Notes: generated from the sequence alone by a model not told the origin. 9,491 nt of DNA from JADHUC01 sp964617665 (GCA_964617665.1 CAZUAH010000537.1:1-9491), one strand, 5' to 3'; positions 1 through 6,954 are shown, counted from the first letter of the stretch. Program-made: numbers and translations.

Positions 1-1
1 C

Positions 2-72
2 GGGAGGGCGAGGCTCCTGCCGAGCCGCGCGTTGGCACCAGAAATCCGGCTCAGCAGGAGCTTCGCCCTCCC
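2..72. repeat. Long imperfect inverted repeat (planctomycete-type interspersed hairpin)
   Basis: The arms at 2-26 and 48-72 are 25 bp each and pair along their full length with only two mismatches, both of which become G-U wobbles in RNA. The left arm begins GGGAGGGCGAGG and the right arm ends TTCGCCCTCCC, with a 21-nt spacer between them. From memory, near-identical GGGAGGGCGAGGCTCC elements recur between genes in planctomycete genomes, so this is probably a REP-like interspersed repeat. It lies beyond the 3' end of the leftward flavoprotein gene and could cap transcripts from either side. No T-tract follows it on either strand, so it is not a classical intrinsic terminator. Confidence 0.7.
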
Positions 73-144
73 AAGTCTCGGACACGACGGATAGTCTCGC
101 GAATTCTCATGAGAGCAGAAGACCTTGAGTGCGGTCGGTACCGG

Positions 145-167
145 AAAACCCGCGTTCTGGCGAACGC
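145..167 (-). terminator. Candidate intrinsic terminator of the FAD-oxidoreductase gene
   Basis: Read on the minus strand just after the TAG stop at 170-172, the sequence forms a perfect 6-bp stem (GCGTTC / GAACGC, arms at 162-167 and 152-157) with a 4-nt GCCA loop, followed by GGGTTTT. Position and orientation fit termination of the leftward gene. The T-run is only four bases and is offset from the stem by three Gs, so it would be a weak terminator. Confidence 0.4.
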
Positions 168-169
168 AG

Positions 170-3100
170 CTACGGGCGATTGAGATCTTGTTCTCGCCCG
201 TGCTCATCCCACCACGTCAGCCAGCGCTCGCGGTCTTTTTCAAAATGTTCGCCGGTGATTTCTTCCAGGAGTCGCTGGGCGTAGTCGCGCGTCAACGACT
301 GACTTGCATCCAGCAACGCAATCAGCACGGGCACGCCTGACGTGTCGCCCAGTCGGGCCAATGCACGTGCTGCGTTTGTCCGCACACCCCATTTCAGTTC
401 GAACGACTCATTCTCATTGTCCATCGGCGCCGATTCGCCCATCTTCAGGTATGGTTTGACTGCCTCGACCGCGGCCGGATCGCCGATTCGCTCCAGTGCA
501 GCAATGGCAAACGAGGCAAGGTCCGGCGGACACGTGTCTGGGTCTCTGATGACGTCCGCCAACAAAGGCACGGCGGATTCTTCGCCAAGCCGTCCCAAGA
601 GGATTGCTGACGCGTACCACATCGGCACTGATGACCGAGAAGAACAATCCACAAGAGTGAATCTGTGGGTGCGGGGATTTCTTTCTCTAAGGCATCGCAA
701 CAGTTCGGGCACGGCCGAACGATCGCCAAGCATGCCCAACAACAATGCGGCGTCGGCACGAGTATCCCCGTTGTCCGACTCGAGCAACGGCCGAAGAGCT
801 GGCACGGTGGTCTCGCCCGCCAAGTACAAGGCCACCATCGCCTCTAACGACTCAGCGCTGCCCAGCTTGGCGGCGGCTGCGTCAGGATCGAATTCCTCGG
901 GTGGCGTGTGTATCGCCTTAAGGTCCTCATTCCGGAGCACGCCGATAAGCACCAACTCATTTTGAAGCTTCTCGATCGGTACTTCGCGGGCAGTGGTCTC
1001 ATATCGGACAGCCAAGGCCGTGGCCACACCCGCTGCCTCGCCCAGGTGTTGGAGGTCTCGCTGCATGCGGGCTCCCAGATTGGTGTCGTGATCGACGGAA
1101 AACGACTTGCTCACCACGAGAAGGTTGTCGATTCCCTTTGGCAAGATGGATCGATAGGGAATGCTACCGACGATCGGTCTTCGCCAAAGGCCAAGCAGGG
1201 CCACCCAGTCCTGAGCCAGGTCGCTCATGCTGGCTGAATTCGGGAAATGGGTGTCGTAGTTAGACCGCCATCGGCACACCAGGTCGGCAAAGTTGCGCCC
1301 GTGAATCGAATCCTCGAAGGTCACTACGTAGTCGCCGGTGATCAGGCGACCTTCGCGGATATTCAGAGCGATCGATGAAGACGGGCGTTTCATCAGGAAG
1401 GCAGTCATATCCTCGACGTTCGTAGAGTCCCGGAGACCGTTGCGGTCGACTTCATGCAGGAAGCCGTCGCTGCTCCGGCCTTTGGTGAAAGCTGCACCGG
1501 CTGCCGCCGCGACATCGCCATTGCCGGTCGCGTCGATGACCATCTTGGCCAGAATCACTTGCCGTCCGGCGGCGTTTTCTACGACCACGCCTTTGATTCG
1601 GTTACCTTCCATGACAGCCCCGGCCGCCAGGGTCTGGTAGTAGATCTTTACGCCCGCCGCAACGGCCAACTCCTGGAGGACAACTTTCTTCTCCTCGCCG
1701 TTGAAACGATATTTCTCCCGTATCCTCAGCCAAGTGTGGATTCTATCGTCGATTTCCTGCGTCAGTCTGCTGCGCCAAGTGACGCCCCAGTAGTATCCTG
1801 TCACCCGGTTCGAACTTGTGCCGCCGAGGTTGGGCAGCAGCTCGACGAGAGCCACTTTGGCACCCTGTCGAGCGGCGGCGATCGCAGCCGGGGCGCCCGA
1901 TGTACCGCCACCGACAACCACAACGTCGACTTGTTGGATCACCGGCAGTTGCGCCGCTTGCTGGACAAGTACCGGATAAGCGAGACTCGGATCCGGCCCG
2001 GCCAGGGTCTCCGCGATACGCACAGCCGATGCTGTAGAGGCATGCGGTTCCGCGCGCACGTTCGAGATCGCGGTTCCAGGGGACTTGCGCGCGATCTCCG
2101 CGGCGACGCGACCGGATCGCTCGCCGCTACACGCCAATGCCTGCAATCCAGCCATTTCTTCAGCCACCGCGACCGTCCGACCGGCGATGACGATCCCTTC
2201 GATTCCCTTGGGGCGGCAGGAGTTTGCGTTGGCAAGCGCGGTCAGGTCAAACGGACCGCCGGGCAATGACTCTCGACACGCAACGACTGGCCCCTGGCAG
2301 ACGAAAATCTCTGGTCCGAACCTGAACCGGGGTTCCCGGTCGCGGAACGGTCGTTCAGAATCGATCTGACCGTTCCGGAACGCTGTCGGTGTCCGCTCGA
2401 AGTGCTCCAGCATCGAAATGCCGCGGTCAAACGAATCCGCTTGGGCTACAGAAAGATCGGCGCCGATATCTTCGCCTATCGTGGCTGGTAGGGCGTATTC
2501 GATGACTTGGCTGTTCTCGCCGAAAACGTGCACTTGATTACCCATCAACCCTAGGTTTTCGGGCACGTCATGGACACCCGCTGTGAGTGGGTTGTGCTTC
2601 GAAAGACTGATCGTACGTCTGACGGTCTTCCGACCTCGGAGCGTTTGGGAAAACGTGGCACCCACCGCAGCGGCCACGCGGGCGTCCGCTGTGGCGTCGA
2701 CTACGGCTTTTGCCAACACGATCTGCCGACCGGACCGATTTGACATCATGAGGCCGCGGACCGCGTTGCCTTCCATCACCGCGCCACAAGGCCACGAGAA
2801 CAAATACGGTCTGATTCTTTCCTCGTCGGCCACCAGCTTGTGCAACGAGGCCTTCAGCCTGTATGGGTTGACTCGTTCTCCAGGAAACGCCCCTCCCTGC
2901 TTCCATTGGCGACAGAGCCGATCGGCCAGCGCGAATCCCGGAGTGGGCTCATATGACGCCGTTGTGGGGAGTTCCGGCGCGGCAAGTTCGTAGCCGAAGT
3001 AATTGCGAGACTCGACCAGCACGACAGACAGCCCCTCGCTAGCCGCCTGTAGCGCCGCCGTCACTCCGGCCACGCCTCCTCCGGCCACGACTACGTCGAC

Positions 3101-3286
3101 CTGGGCAATCACGGGGACTGCACACGGTCCCTGCTCGATGCGACGCGTCTCATCCGTGGCCCAGTTGACGTGGACGATCCGCAATTGCTGGGTCTGATCG
3201 GTGGCGACGTTTTGGGCAGCCACGGATTGGCCCGACAGCCAATACAAGAGCCCGATGATGGCGCCAACTGTGCATGGAAGTCGCAT
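170..3286 (-). CDS. Exported tandem FAD-dependent oxidoreductase with C-terminal HEAT repeats
   Basis: This 1038-residue protein has a probable Sec signal peptide (residues 1-24, cut near SVAA-Q) and two FAD_oxidored-type (PF12831-like) modules. Module 1 has its dinucleotide-binding GGGVAG at 69-74 and module 2 has GGGTSG at 459-464; each is followed by a glutamate ending the second strand (E92, E482). A second shared block starts with GAVMEGN (168 and 556) and runs into DAT (197 and 585). Residues 57-93 and 447-483 match at 22 of 37 positions, so the halves arose by internal duplication. From about 800 to 1010 there are HEAT/PBS-lyase-like helical repeats (for example the GDRSAVPELL type near 855), ending in a tryptophan-rich tail (W1022, W1025, W1026). 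The start is set by AGGAG six bases upstream. Substrate and electron acceptor are unknown; related flavoproteins are often annotated only as xanthan-lyase-like or generic oxidoreductases. It is likely transcribed alone and diverges from fabF. Confidence 0.88.
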   Translation of the reverse strand: MRLPCTVGAIIGLLYWLSGQSVAAQNVATDQTQQLRIVHVNWATDETRRIEQGPCAVPVIAQVDVVVAGGGVAGVTAALQAASEGLSVVLVESRNYFGYELAAPELPTTASYEPTPGFALADRLCRQWKQGGAFPGERVNPYRLKASLHKLVADEERIRPYLFSWPCGAVMEGNAVRGLMMSNRSGRQIVLAKAVVDATADARVAAAVGATFSQTLRGRKTVRRTISLSKHNPLTAGVHDVPENLGLMGNQVHVFGENSQVIEYALPATIGEDIGADLSVAQADSFDRGISMLEHFERTPTAFRNGQIDSERPFRDREPRFRFGPEIFVCQGPVVACRESLPGGPFDLTALANANSCRPKGIEGIVIAGRTVAVAEEMAGLQALACSGERSGRVAAEIARKSPGTAISNVRAEPHASTASAVRIAETLAGPDPSLAYPVLVQQAAQLPVIQQVDVVVVGGGTSGAPAAIAAARQGAKVALVELLPNLGGTSSNRVTGYYWGVTWRSRLTQEIDDRIHTWLRIREKYRFNGEEKKVVLQELAVAAGVKIYYQTLAAGAVMEGNRIKGVVVENAAGRQVILAKMVIDATGNGDVAAAAGAAFTKGRSSDGFLHEVDRNGLRDSTNVEDMTAFLMKRPSSSIALNIREGRLITGDYVVTFEDSIHGRNFADLVCRWRSNYDTHFPNSASMSDLAQDWVALLGLWRRPIVGSIPYRSILPKGIDNLLVVSKSFSVDHDTNLGARMQRDLQHLGEAAGVATALAVRYETTAREVPIEKLQNELVLIGVLRNEDLKAIHTPPEEFDPDAAAAKLGSAESLEAMVALYLAGETTVPALRPLLESDNGDTRADAALLLGMLGDRSAVPELLRCLRERNPRTHRFTLVDCSSRSSVPMWYASAILLGRLGEESAVPLLADVIRDPDTCPPDLASFAIAALERIGDPAAVEAVKPYLKMGESAPMDNENESFELKWGVRTNAARALARLGDTSGVPVLIALLDASQSLTRDYAQRLLEEITGEHFEKDRERWLTWWDEHGREQDLNRP

Positions 3287-3292
3287 AAGGTG

Positions 3293-3297
3293 CTCCT
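3293..3297 (-). promoter_or_regulatory. Ribosome binding site of the FAD-oxidoreductase gene
   Basis: AGGAG on the minus strand lies six bases before the ATG at 3284-3286. This supports that start, which also gives a well-formed signal peptide. Confidence 0.7.
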
Positions 3298-3502
3298 CTT
3301 CCCGATTTTCCTTTCGCCAGCATTGACTCTACCGACGAGTATGGAGATTGCCCACAATACTATCCCACGTTGCGCAACCCTCAAGCCAAGGTGCTCACAT
3401 TTCCGATCACCGCTTGCCGACGACCGCAGGATGTGCGATCGTTATGGCTGCTGTCACCCCCAGAAGAGAGCATTAGCGGGGGCGATTCCGGTGCATCATC
3501 AG

Positions 3503-3513
3503 AAGGAAGGAAG
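3503..3513 (+). promoter_or_regulatory. Ribosome binding site that fixes the fabF start
   Basis: A purine-rich AAGGAAGGAAG contains AGGA five bases before the ATG at 3517. This selects 3517 over the in-frame upstream ATG-like codon at 3370 and gives a FabF of the usual length. Confidence 0.75.
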
Positions 3514-3516
3514 AAC

Positions 3517-4761
3517 ATGGGCGGAACCGAACGCCGTGTGGCTATAACGGGCATGGGCATGGTGACTCCCATCGGCCTGACAGTAGACAACAACTGGGAG
3601 AACATCCTGGCCTGCAAGTCCGGTATAGGGAAGCTGACCAGATTCGATATCCCCGACTTTCCTGTGACAATTGCGGGAGAGGTGAGGGGCTTGGATCCGG
3701 CCGACTTCATCGAGCGCAAAGAAATCAAGAAGATGGACCGTTTTATCCATTTTGCCATGGCCGCAACGCGAGAAGCCATGGTGGATTCGGGGCTGACGCC
3801 CAGTGAGGCCGACCCGAACCGAATTGGGGTCATCATCGGCTCAGGATACGGCGGCATTGCTACGGTCGAAGAGAACTCGCTGAAGGCCCACACGGGTCGT
3901 CACAATCGCATTTCGCCGTTCTACATTCCTTCGGCCATCATCAATATGGCATCGGGGCAAGTGGCCATCAAACATGGTCTGCGCGGACCAAGTTATGCCA
4001 TTGTGTCCGCGTGTTCCACGGGTTTACACGCCATCGCAGATGGTTACTTCGCAATTCAGCGCGGCGATGCGGACGCCATGGTCGTGGGCGGCAGCGAAGC
4101 AACATTGAGCCCCTCGGGAATGGCCGGTTTTGCCAACTCAAGAGCTCTTTCGTTGCGTAACGATCAACCGGAAGAGGCGAGCCGACCTTTTGATGCAGAC
4201 CGCGATGGTTTTGTCTGTTCCGAAGGAGCCGGCATATTGATTCTTGAAGAACTTGAATTTGCCAAGAAACGTAACGCGCGCATCGATGCGGAGGTGATCG
4301 GTGTCGGAATGAGCACCGACGCTTTTCACATCACGGCACCAGACCGGGAAGGTCGTGGACCGTCGATTTGCATGCAAAACGCCTTGCGAAACGCGGGGAT
4401 CGAGCCGGAACAGGTTGACTATGTCAATGCTCACGGCACATCGACGCAACTGAACGACGCGGCGGAGACCAAGGCAGTCAAAATGGCCTTCGGTGATCAC
4501 GCGTATCGAATGCCAATCAGTTCGACGAAATCGCAAACGGGACATCTGTTGGGTGCTGCAGGCGCCATTGAAGCGATCTACTGCGCGCTGGCCATACGGA
4601 ATCAAGTTGTGCCGGCAACCATCAACCAAGACACGCCGGACCCAGACTGCGATCTGGACTACGTGCCGAACGAACCGAGGCAGGCAAAGGTGGACGTCAC
4701 CTTTGCCAATTCATTCGGGTTCGGCGGCACGAATGCAAGCCTGGTATTGCGAAAGGTCTAG
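3517..4761 (+). CDS. fabF: 3-oxoacyl-[acyl-carrier-protein] synthase II (FabF)
   Basis: FabF is a cytosolic condensing enzyme: it takes an acyl group from acyl-ACP, condenses it with malonyl-ACP and releases CO2, extending fatty acids in type II synthesis. The 414-residue product matches the usual FabF length of about 410. The thiolase-fold active site is complete: Cys166 in VSACSTG, His306 in NAHGTST, Lys338 in STKSQ, His343 in TGHLLGAAGA, and the C-terminal GFGGTNA loop at 401-407 with Phe400 just before it. The start at 3517 begins directly with the conserved RRVAITGMGMVTPIG region. Position 311, after HGTST, is Gln where Pro is commoner. No acpP, fabD or fabG flanks it, so it may be a stand-alone or second copy, or a FabF-like synthase for a special lipid or polyketide. 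I favour an ordinary FabF because no extra domains are present. Confidence 0.93.
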   Translation: MGGTERRVAITGMGMVTPIGLTVDNNWENILACKSGIGKLTRFDIPDFPVTIAGEVRGLDPADFIERKEIKKMDRFIHFAMAATREAMVDSGLTPSEADPNRIGVIIGSGYGGIATVEENSLKAHTGRHNRISPFYIPSAIINMASGQVAIKHGLRGPSYAIVSACSTGLHAIADGYFAIQRGDADAMVVGGSEATLSPSGMAGFANSRALSLRNDQPEEASRPFDADRDGFVCSEGAGILILEELEFAKKRNARIDAEVIGVGMSTDAFHITAPDREGRGPSICMQNALRNAGIEPEQVDYVNAHGTSTQLNDAAETKAVKMAFGDHAYRMPISSTKSQTGHLLGAAGAIEAIYCALAIRNQVVPATINQDTPDPDCDLDYVPNEPRQAKVDVTFANSFGFGGTNASLVLRKV

Positions 4762-4801
4762 CGATCGGCTGAGATTGCTTGACGGCGCACTCACAATGAA
4801 G

Positions 4802-4849
4802 CCGCGACATGCCCTCCAGTTGGCGCAGCCAACGCTCTGGAAGTCGCGG
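4802..4849. terminator. Hairpin between convergent genes, possible bidirectional terminator
   Basis: A layered inverted repeat lies in the 106-bp gap between the fabF stop and the end of the leftward gene. The outer arms CCGCGAC (4802-4808) and GTCGCGG (4843-4849) pair perfectly over 7 bp. Inside them CCAG pairs with CTGG (4816-4819 / 4837-4840), and TTGGC pairs with GCCAA around a GCA loop. The location between converging genes fits a shared terminator, but no T-run follows on either strand, so it may instead be a 3'-end stabilising structure. Confidence 0.4.
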
Positions 4850-4867
4850 AATACTAGCCGGAGTGAC

Positions 4868-5416
4868 TCACGGCTCGCGCAGTTTGTCGATCGTTTCTTG
4901 CAGTTGGCGACATCGAGTTTTGTACTCATCGGCCTCCTGCCGGAATCGTTCGCGTTCCACCTGCAACGCCTTCATTGTCGTGTCTGCCTGGACGAGTTGC
5001 TCGTCACGTCTGCGAACCTGGTCGACCAGATGAGAGATCATGTTGGGATAGCTCCTACGATCGGCCGGCAGTTCTTCACCGATCGTCTTCGCCCACATTT
5101 CATAATGCTCCGAGGCCTTCGTGGCTTTCGAATTGTCTTTCAGCATTTGCATGAGCATCTCGTATTCGGCGGCGGTGAGAGCATCAATACCTAGAAAATG
5201 GTAGAGCACCCGCGCTTGGTAGTCCATCTGCATTGCGAATCGCAACTTATGCTCAGCTTCTAGATCAATCTCATTGGCGCGTTCAAGTGCGGTAGATGCT
5301 ACTTGCCGCTGTTTCCACGCGTACCCGGCAAGCGCAACAACCGTGGCGATTGTCAGCACCACGAAAAGGGCCACCACACTGAATTGATACCACCGTCGTC
5401 GCTGCTCTGATTCCAT
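4868..5416 (-). CDS. Small membrane-anchored coiled-coil protein, planctomycete RRRWYQFS-type N-terminus
   Basis: The 182-residue product has a short charged N-terminus (ESEQRRRWYQFS), one transmembrane helix at about residues 13-32, and a mostly helical charged domain. Residues 128-180 are rich in E, R, Q and K with regularly spaced hydrophobics, consistent with a coiled coil. The RRRWxQFS sequence before a single helix recurs in many unrelated planctomycete membrane proteins, as I recall. A TAGGGGA ribosome site six bases upstream favours this start over an in-frame ATG 19 codons earlier, whose extra residues (Arg-rich, before the RRRW motif) look non-coding. Topology is probably N-in with the helical part outside the cytoplasm. 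I do not recognise a named family. It is likely monocistronic and diverges from the lipoprotein gene. Confidence 0.72.
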   Translation of the reverse strand: MESEQRRRWYQFSVVALFVVLTIATVVALAGYAWKQRQVASTALERANEIDLEAEHKLRFAMQMDYQARVLYHFLGIDALTAAEYEMLMQMLKDNSKATKASEHYEMWAKTIGEELPADRRSYPNMISHLVDQVRRRDEQLVQADTTMKALQVERERFRQEADEYKTRCRQLQETIDKLREP

Positions 5417-5422
5417 GGTACG

Positions 5423-5427
5423 TCCCC
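5423..5427 (-). promoter_or_regulatory. Ribosome binding site of the RRRWYQFS-type membrane protein
   Basis: GGGGA on the minus strand lies six bases before the ATG at 5414-5416. It decides the start in favour of MESEQRRRW rather than the upstream in-frame ATG at 5473. Confidence 0.6.
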
Positions 5428-5453
5428 TACGTTTTAGACACGCATCCCGTCGA

Positions 5454-5468
5454 CGCGGGAAACCCGCG
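5454..5468. repeat. Short GC-rich hairpin in the 5' leader region
   Basis: CGCGGG and CCCGCG form a perfect 6-bp stem closed by an AAA loop. It sits 38 bp upstream of the leftward membrane-protein start, so it could fall in that gene's 5' untranslated region. There is no following T-run in either direction, and its role is unknown. Confidence 0.4.
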
Positions 5469-5492
5469 CGCAACGTCTGGCATTGTCCGTTT

Positions 5493-5510
5493 TTTCATGT
5501 CCACATGAAA
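5493..5510. promoter_or_regulatory. Perfect dyad TTTCATGT-CC-ACATGAAA, operator-like
   Basis: Two perfectly complementary 8-bp arms are separated by only two bases. Such a short centre favours a dimeric protein-binding site over an RNA hairpin, although an RNA stem with a slightly opened loop is possible. It lies in the divergent region between the membrane protein (77 bp from its start) and the lipoprotein (65 bp from its start), where one site could control both. I could not assign a regulator family, and none is encoded in the window. Confidence 0.5.
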
Positions 5511-5562
5511 GGGCCAGGTGTTGTACGTGGGGCCGGGAGCTAATACAAAGAGGCGTGAAAGT

Positions 5563-5568
5563 AGGAAG
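5563..5568 (+). promoter_or_regulatory. Ribosome binding site of the lipoprotein gene
   Basis: AGGAAG lies six bases before the ATG at 5575. It supports that start over an in-frame GTG at 5518, and the chosen start puts the signal peptide at the very N-terminus. Confidence 0.65.
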
Positions 5569-5574
5569 AAAACA

Positions 5575-6804
5575 ATGCATAGACACGTATCGGTCGTCCT
5601 GGCTACCGTCCTTCTCGCGGCGGGGTGTGGGCCTGATGTCCCCGATAATCCAGACGAATTGAAGGCCGAAGTGAATAGGGCCCGGGACGCGGCGATGGCC
5701 GCGTGCGAGCAGGAGGATCACGAGGCCGCTGAGAAAGCCGCAAAACGGGCTGCGGAGTGCGCCGAGCGGCTTGACGAAATTGCGAAGGGGGAGGGCGACA
5801 ACGCCGCCGAGGCCAAGAAGTTCCTGGCCGACACGGACGCAGCCTCGCGCGAAGCCGGTCGCTGGGCCGAGTTGGCTGTAGAGCAGCACGAGTTGGCGGG
5901 AAAACTGAACGGCCTGAAGGCCAAGGCCTACCGCGGTGGGAGGAGTCTGGCCCTCAAAGCCCTGTTCAAGGGTCTTTCTCTTGCAGCCGACCAAGCCGCG
6001 AAGAGGGGCATCGAAAACCTGCCCGACGAAGTCAAAGAGTTGGCCCTCTCGGCAGCACAGTTGGCTGGAGATTTCTCCGGTCGCGAACCTCTGGAGGACG
6101 GATCACCGGACTGGACAGGCATCTCGCAGGATATATCTGCTTTTGGCAAGGAGCCGCCGAAGGAAATGCCGCTTTTCCTGGCCGTGGCCTTATTCCTTAG
6201 CCTGCGCAGCGATCCGGCCCTGTACGAGATCGAGATGGTCGACGCGGCTGCGCTGGAAACCGAGGAGTACAGGCTGACGTACCGCGTCCTGCGTGCGTTG
6301 ATCTATCGTACCAACGGGTTCAGTCGCTTGGCCATGCGAGAAGTCGAGGTCCTTTCGGATAGCGAAGGTACATACGATCCGGAACTGCAGGCCGGTCTGC
6401 ACCTGATGTCCGCGTACTTCTTCCTTCACGACAAGGAATACACCAAGGCGGACCTGGAAATCGGCAGGGCGATGCAGGCCGATCCAAACAACCCCTTGGC
6501 GGTGTATCTGACTGGCGAGCGTCTGGCCGCCGACGGCGAATGGGAGAAGGCCGTCGAGTCCTTGGAGGCCGCTGCGGCGGGCAGCGAGGACGAGTGGTTG
6601 GCGAATCGCATCGCGCAGCACGCCCGCGAGGTCCGCGACAGCCGAGGCGAGGCCCAGCCCCTGCTCCTCGACAAACAGTTCCTGGCCGCCGTAACCCTGG
6701 AATATGCCGGACGAGCAGCAGCCCGATCCGAGGCGGGCCGCAAGATCAAGTCCTGGTTGGACTCGGCCCTCGCTTGCGGGAGGAAGCTACTGGCAACGAG
6801 TTAG
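5575..6804 (+). CDS. Predicted lipoprotein with helical N-terminal region and TPR-like repeats, function unknown
   Basis: The 409-residue product begins with a short basic stretch, a hydrophobic core and a lipobox-like LLAAGC with Cys18 as the likely lipidated residue; Ala rather than Leu at -3 makes this slightly atypical. Residues 27-75 are Ala/Glu/Lys-rich helix (repeated AAEKAAKRAA-type pattern) that could form a coiled coil. Residues about 276-306 and 309-340 resemble two tetratricopeptide repeats (a helix with YTKADLEIGRAMQADPNNP, then GEWEKAVESLEAA), suggesting a protein-binding scaffold. Residues 198-212 are hydrophobic but too short and interrupted for a confident membrane span. The protein probably sits on a membrane surface in the periplasm. 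No enzyme motif was seen. It may share a promoter region with the divergent membrane protein. Confidence 0.78.
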   Translation: MHRHVSVVLATVLLAAGCGPDVPDNPDELKAEVNRARDAAMAACEQEDHEAAEKAAKRAAECAERLDEIAKGEGDNAAEAKKFLADTDAASREAGRWAELAVEQHELAGKLNGLKAKAYRGGRSLALKALFKGLSLAADQAAKRGIENLPDEVKELALSAAQLAGDFSGREPLEDGSPDWTGISQDISAFGKEPPKEMPLFLAVALFLSLRSDPALYEIEMVDAAALETEEYRLTYRVLRALIYRTNGFSRLAMREVEVLSDSEGTYDPELQAGLHLMSAYFFLHDKEYTKADLEIGRAMQADPNNPLAVYLTGERLAADGEWEKAVESLEAAAAGSEDEWLANRIAQHAREVRDSRGEAQPLLLDKQFLAAVTLEYAGRAAARSEAGRKIKSWLDSALACGRKLLATS

Positions 6805-6940
6805 AGTGATTGCCATCGCCGCGCGCTGCGAAGGCTTGCGTTCGACGAAAGACGTAAAGTTTTCCGGCCAATGCTTGCCCATCCCATTTCGAGGGTGGAT
6901 ACTGCAGAGGATAGCTAACCGTTTCGTGCGGTCATTTTCT

Positions 6941-6947
6941 AGGGGAG
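6941..6947 (+). promoter_or_regulatory. Ribosome binding site of the DUF1579-like gene
   Basis: AGGGGAG lies seven bases before the ATG at 6955 and is the strongest Shine-Dalgarno sequence on the plus strand here. It confirms that this small ORF is a real, separately translated gene. Confidence 0.7.
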
Positions 6948-6954
6948 TAATATC

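Larger units (their letters stand above)
3287..3516. other. Divergent intergenic region between the flavoprotein gene and fabF
   Basis: This 230-bp gap must hold the promoters of both flanking genes. I saw no convincing -35/-10 pair on either strand. It contains a perfect 10-bp palindrome, GTTGCGCAAC, at 3369-3378, which could be a protein-binding site but is short enough to occur by chance. The fabF reading frame stays open back to 3370, but that stretch does not look like coding sequence. Confidence 0.4.

Noticed and set aside
342..965. 207-residue plus-strand open frame opposite the HEAT-repeat region
   Set aside because: Ser/Ala/Arg-rich translation with no motif, fully antisense to the HEAT-repeat coding region.
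1454..2269. 271-residue plus-strand open frame inside the flavoprotein gene
   Set aside because: It lies wholly antisense to a strongly supported gene, its product (Arg/His/Asp-rich, low complexity) resembles no family, and it has no ribosome site. It is a frame shadow of GC-rich coding DNA.
3369..3378. Palindrome GTTGCGCAAC as an operator
   Set aside because: Ten bases is too short to be significant on its own, and no second copy is visible nearby; noted only within the intergenic entry.
3370..3516. N-terminal extension of fabF by 49 residues
   Set aside because: The extension has no similarity to FabF, lacks a ribosome site, and would put 49 residues ahead of the conserved RRVAITGMG start. 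The ATG at 3517 has a good Shine-Dalgarno sequence.
5417..5473. Upstream ATG adding 19 residues to the RRRWYQFS membrane protein
   Set aside because: The extension would bury the N-terminal motif, and the GGGGA ribosome site fits the later ATG.
5434..5994. 186-residue minus-strand open frame across the lipoprotein gene start
   Set aside because: It overlaps the lipoprotein coding region in antisense, shows no motif and has no ribosome site.
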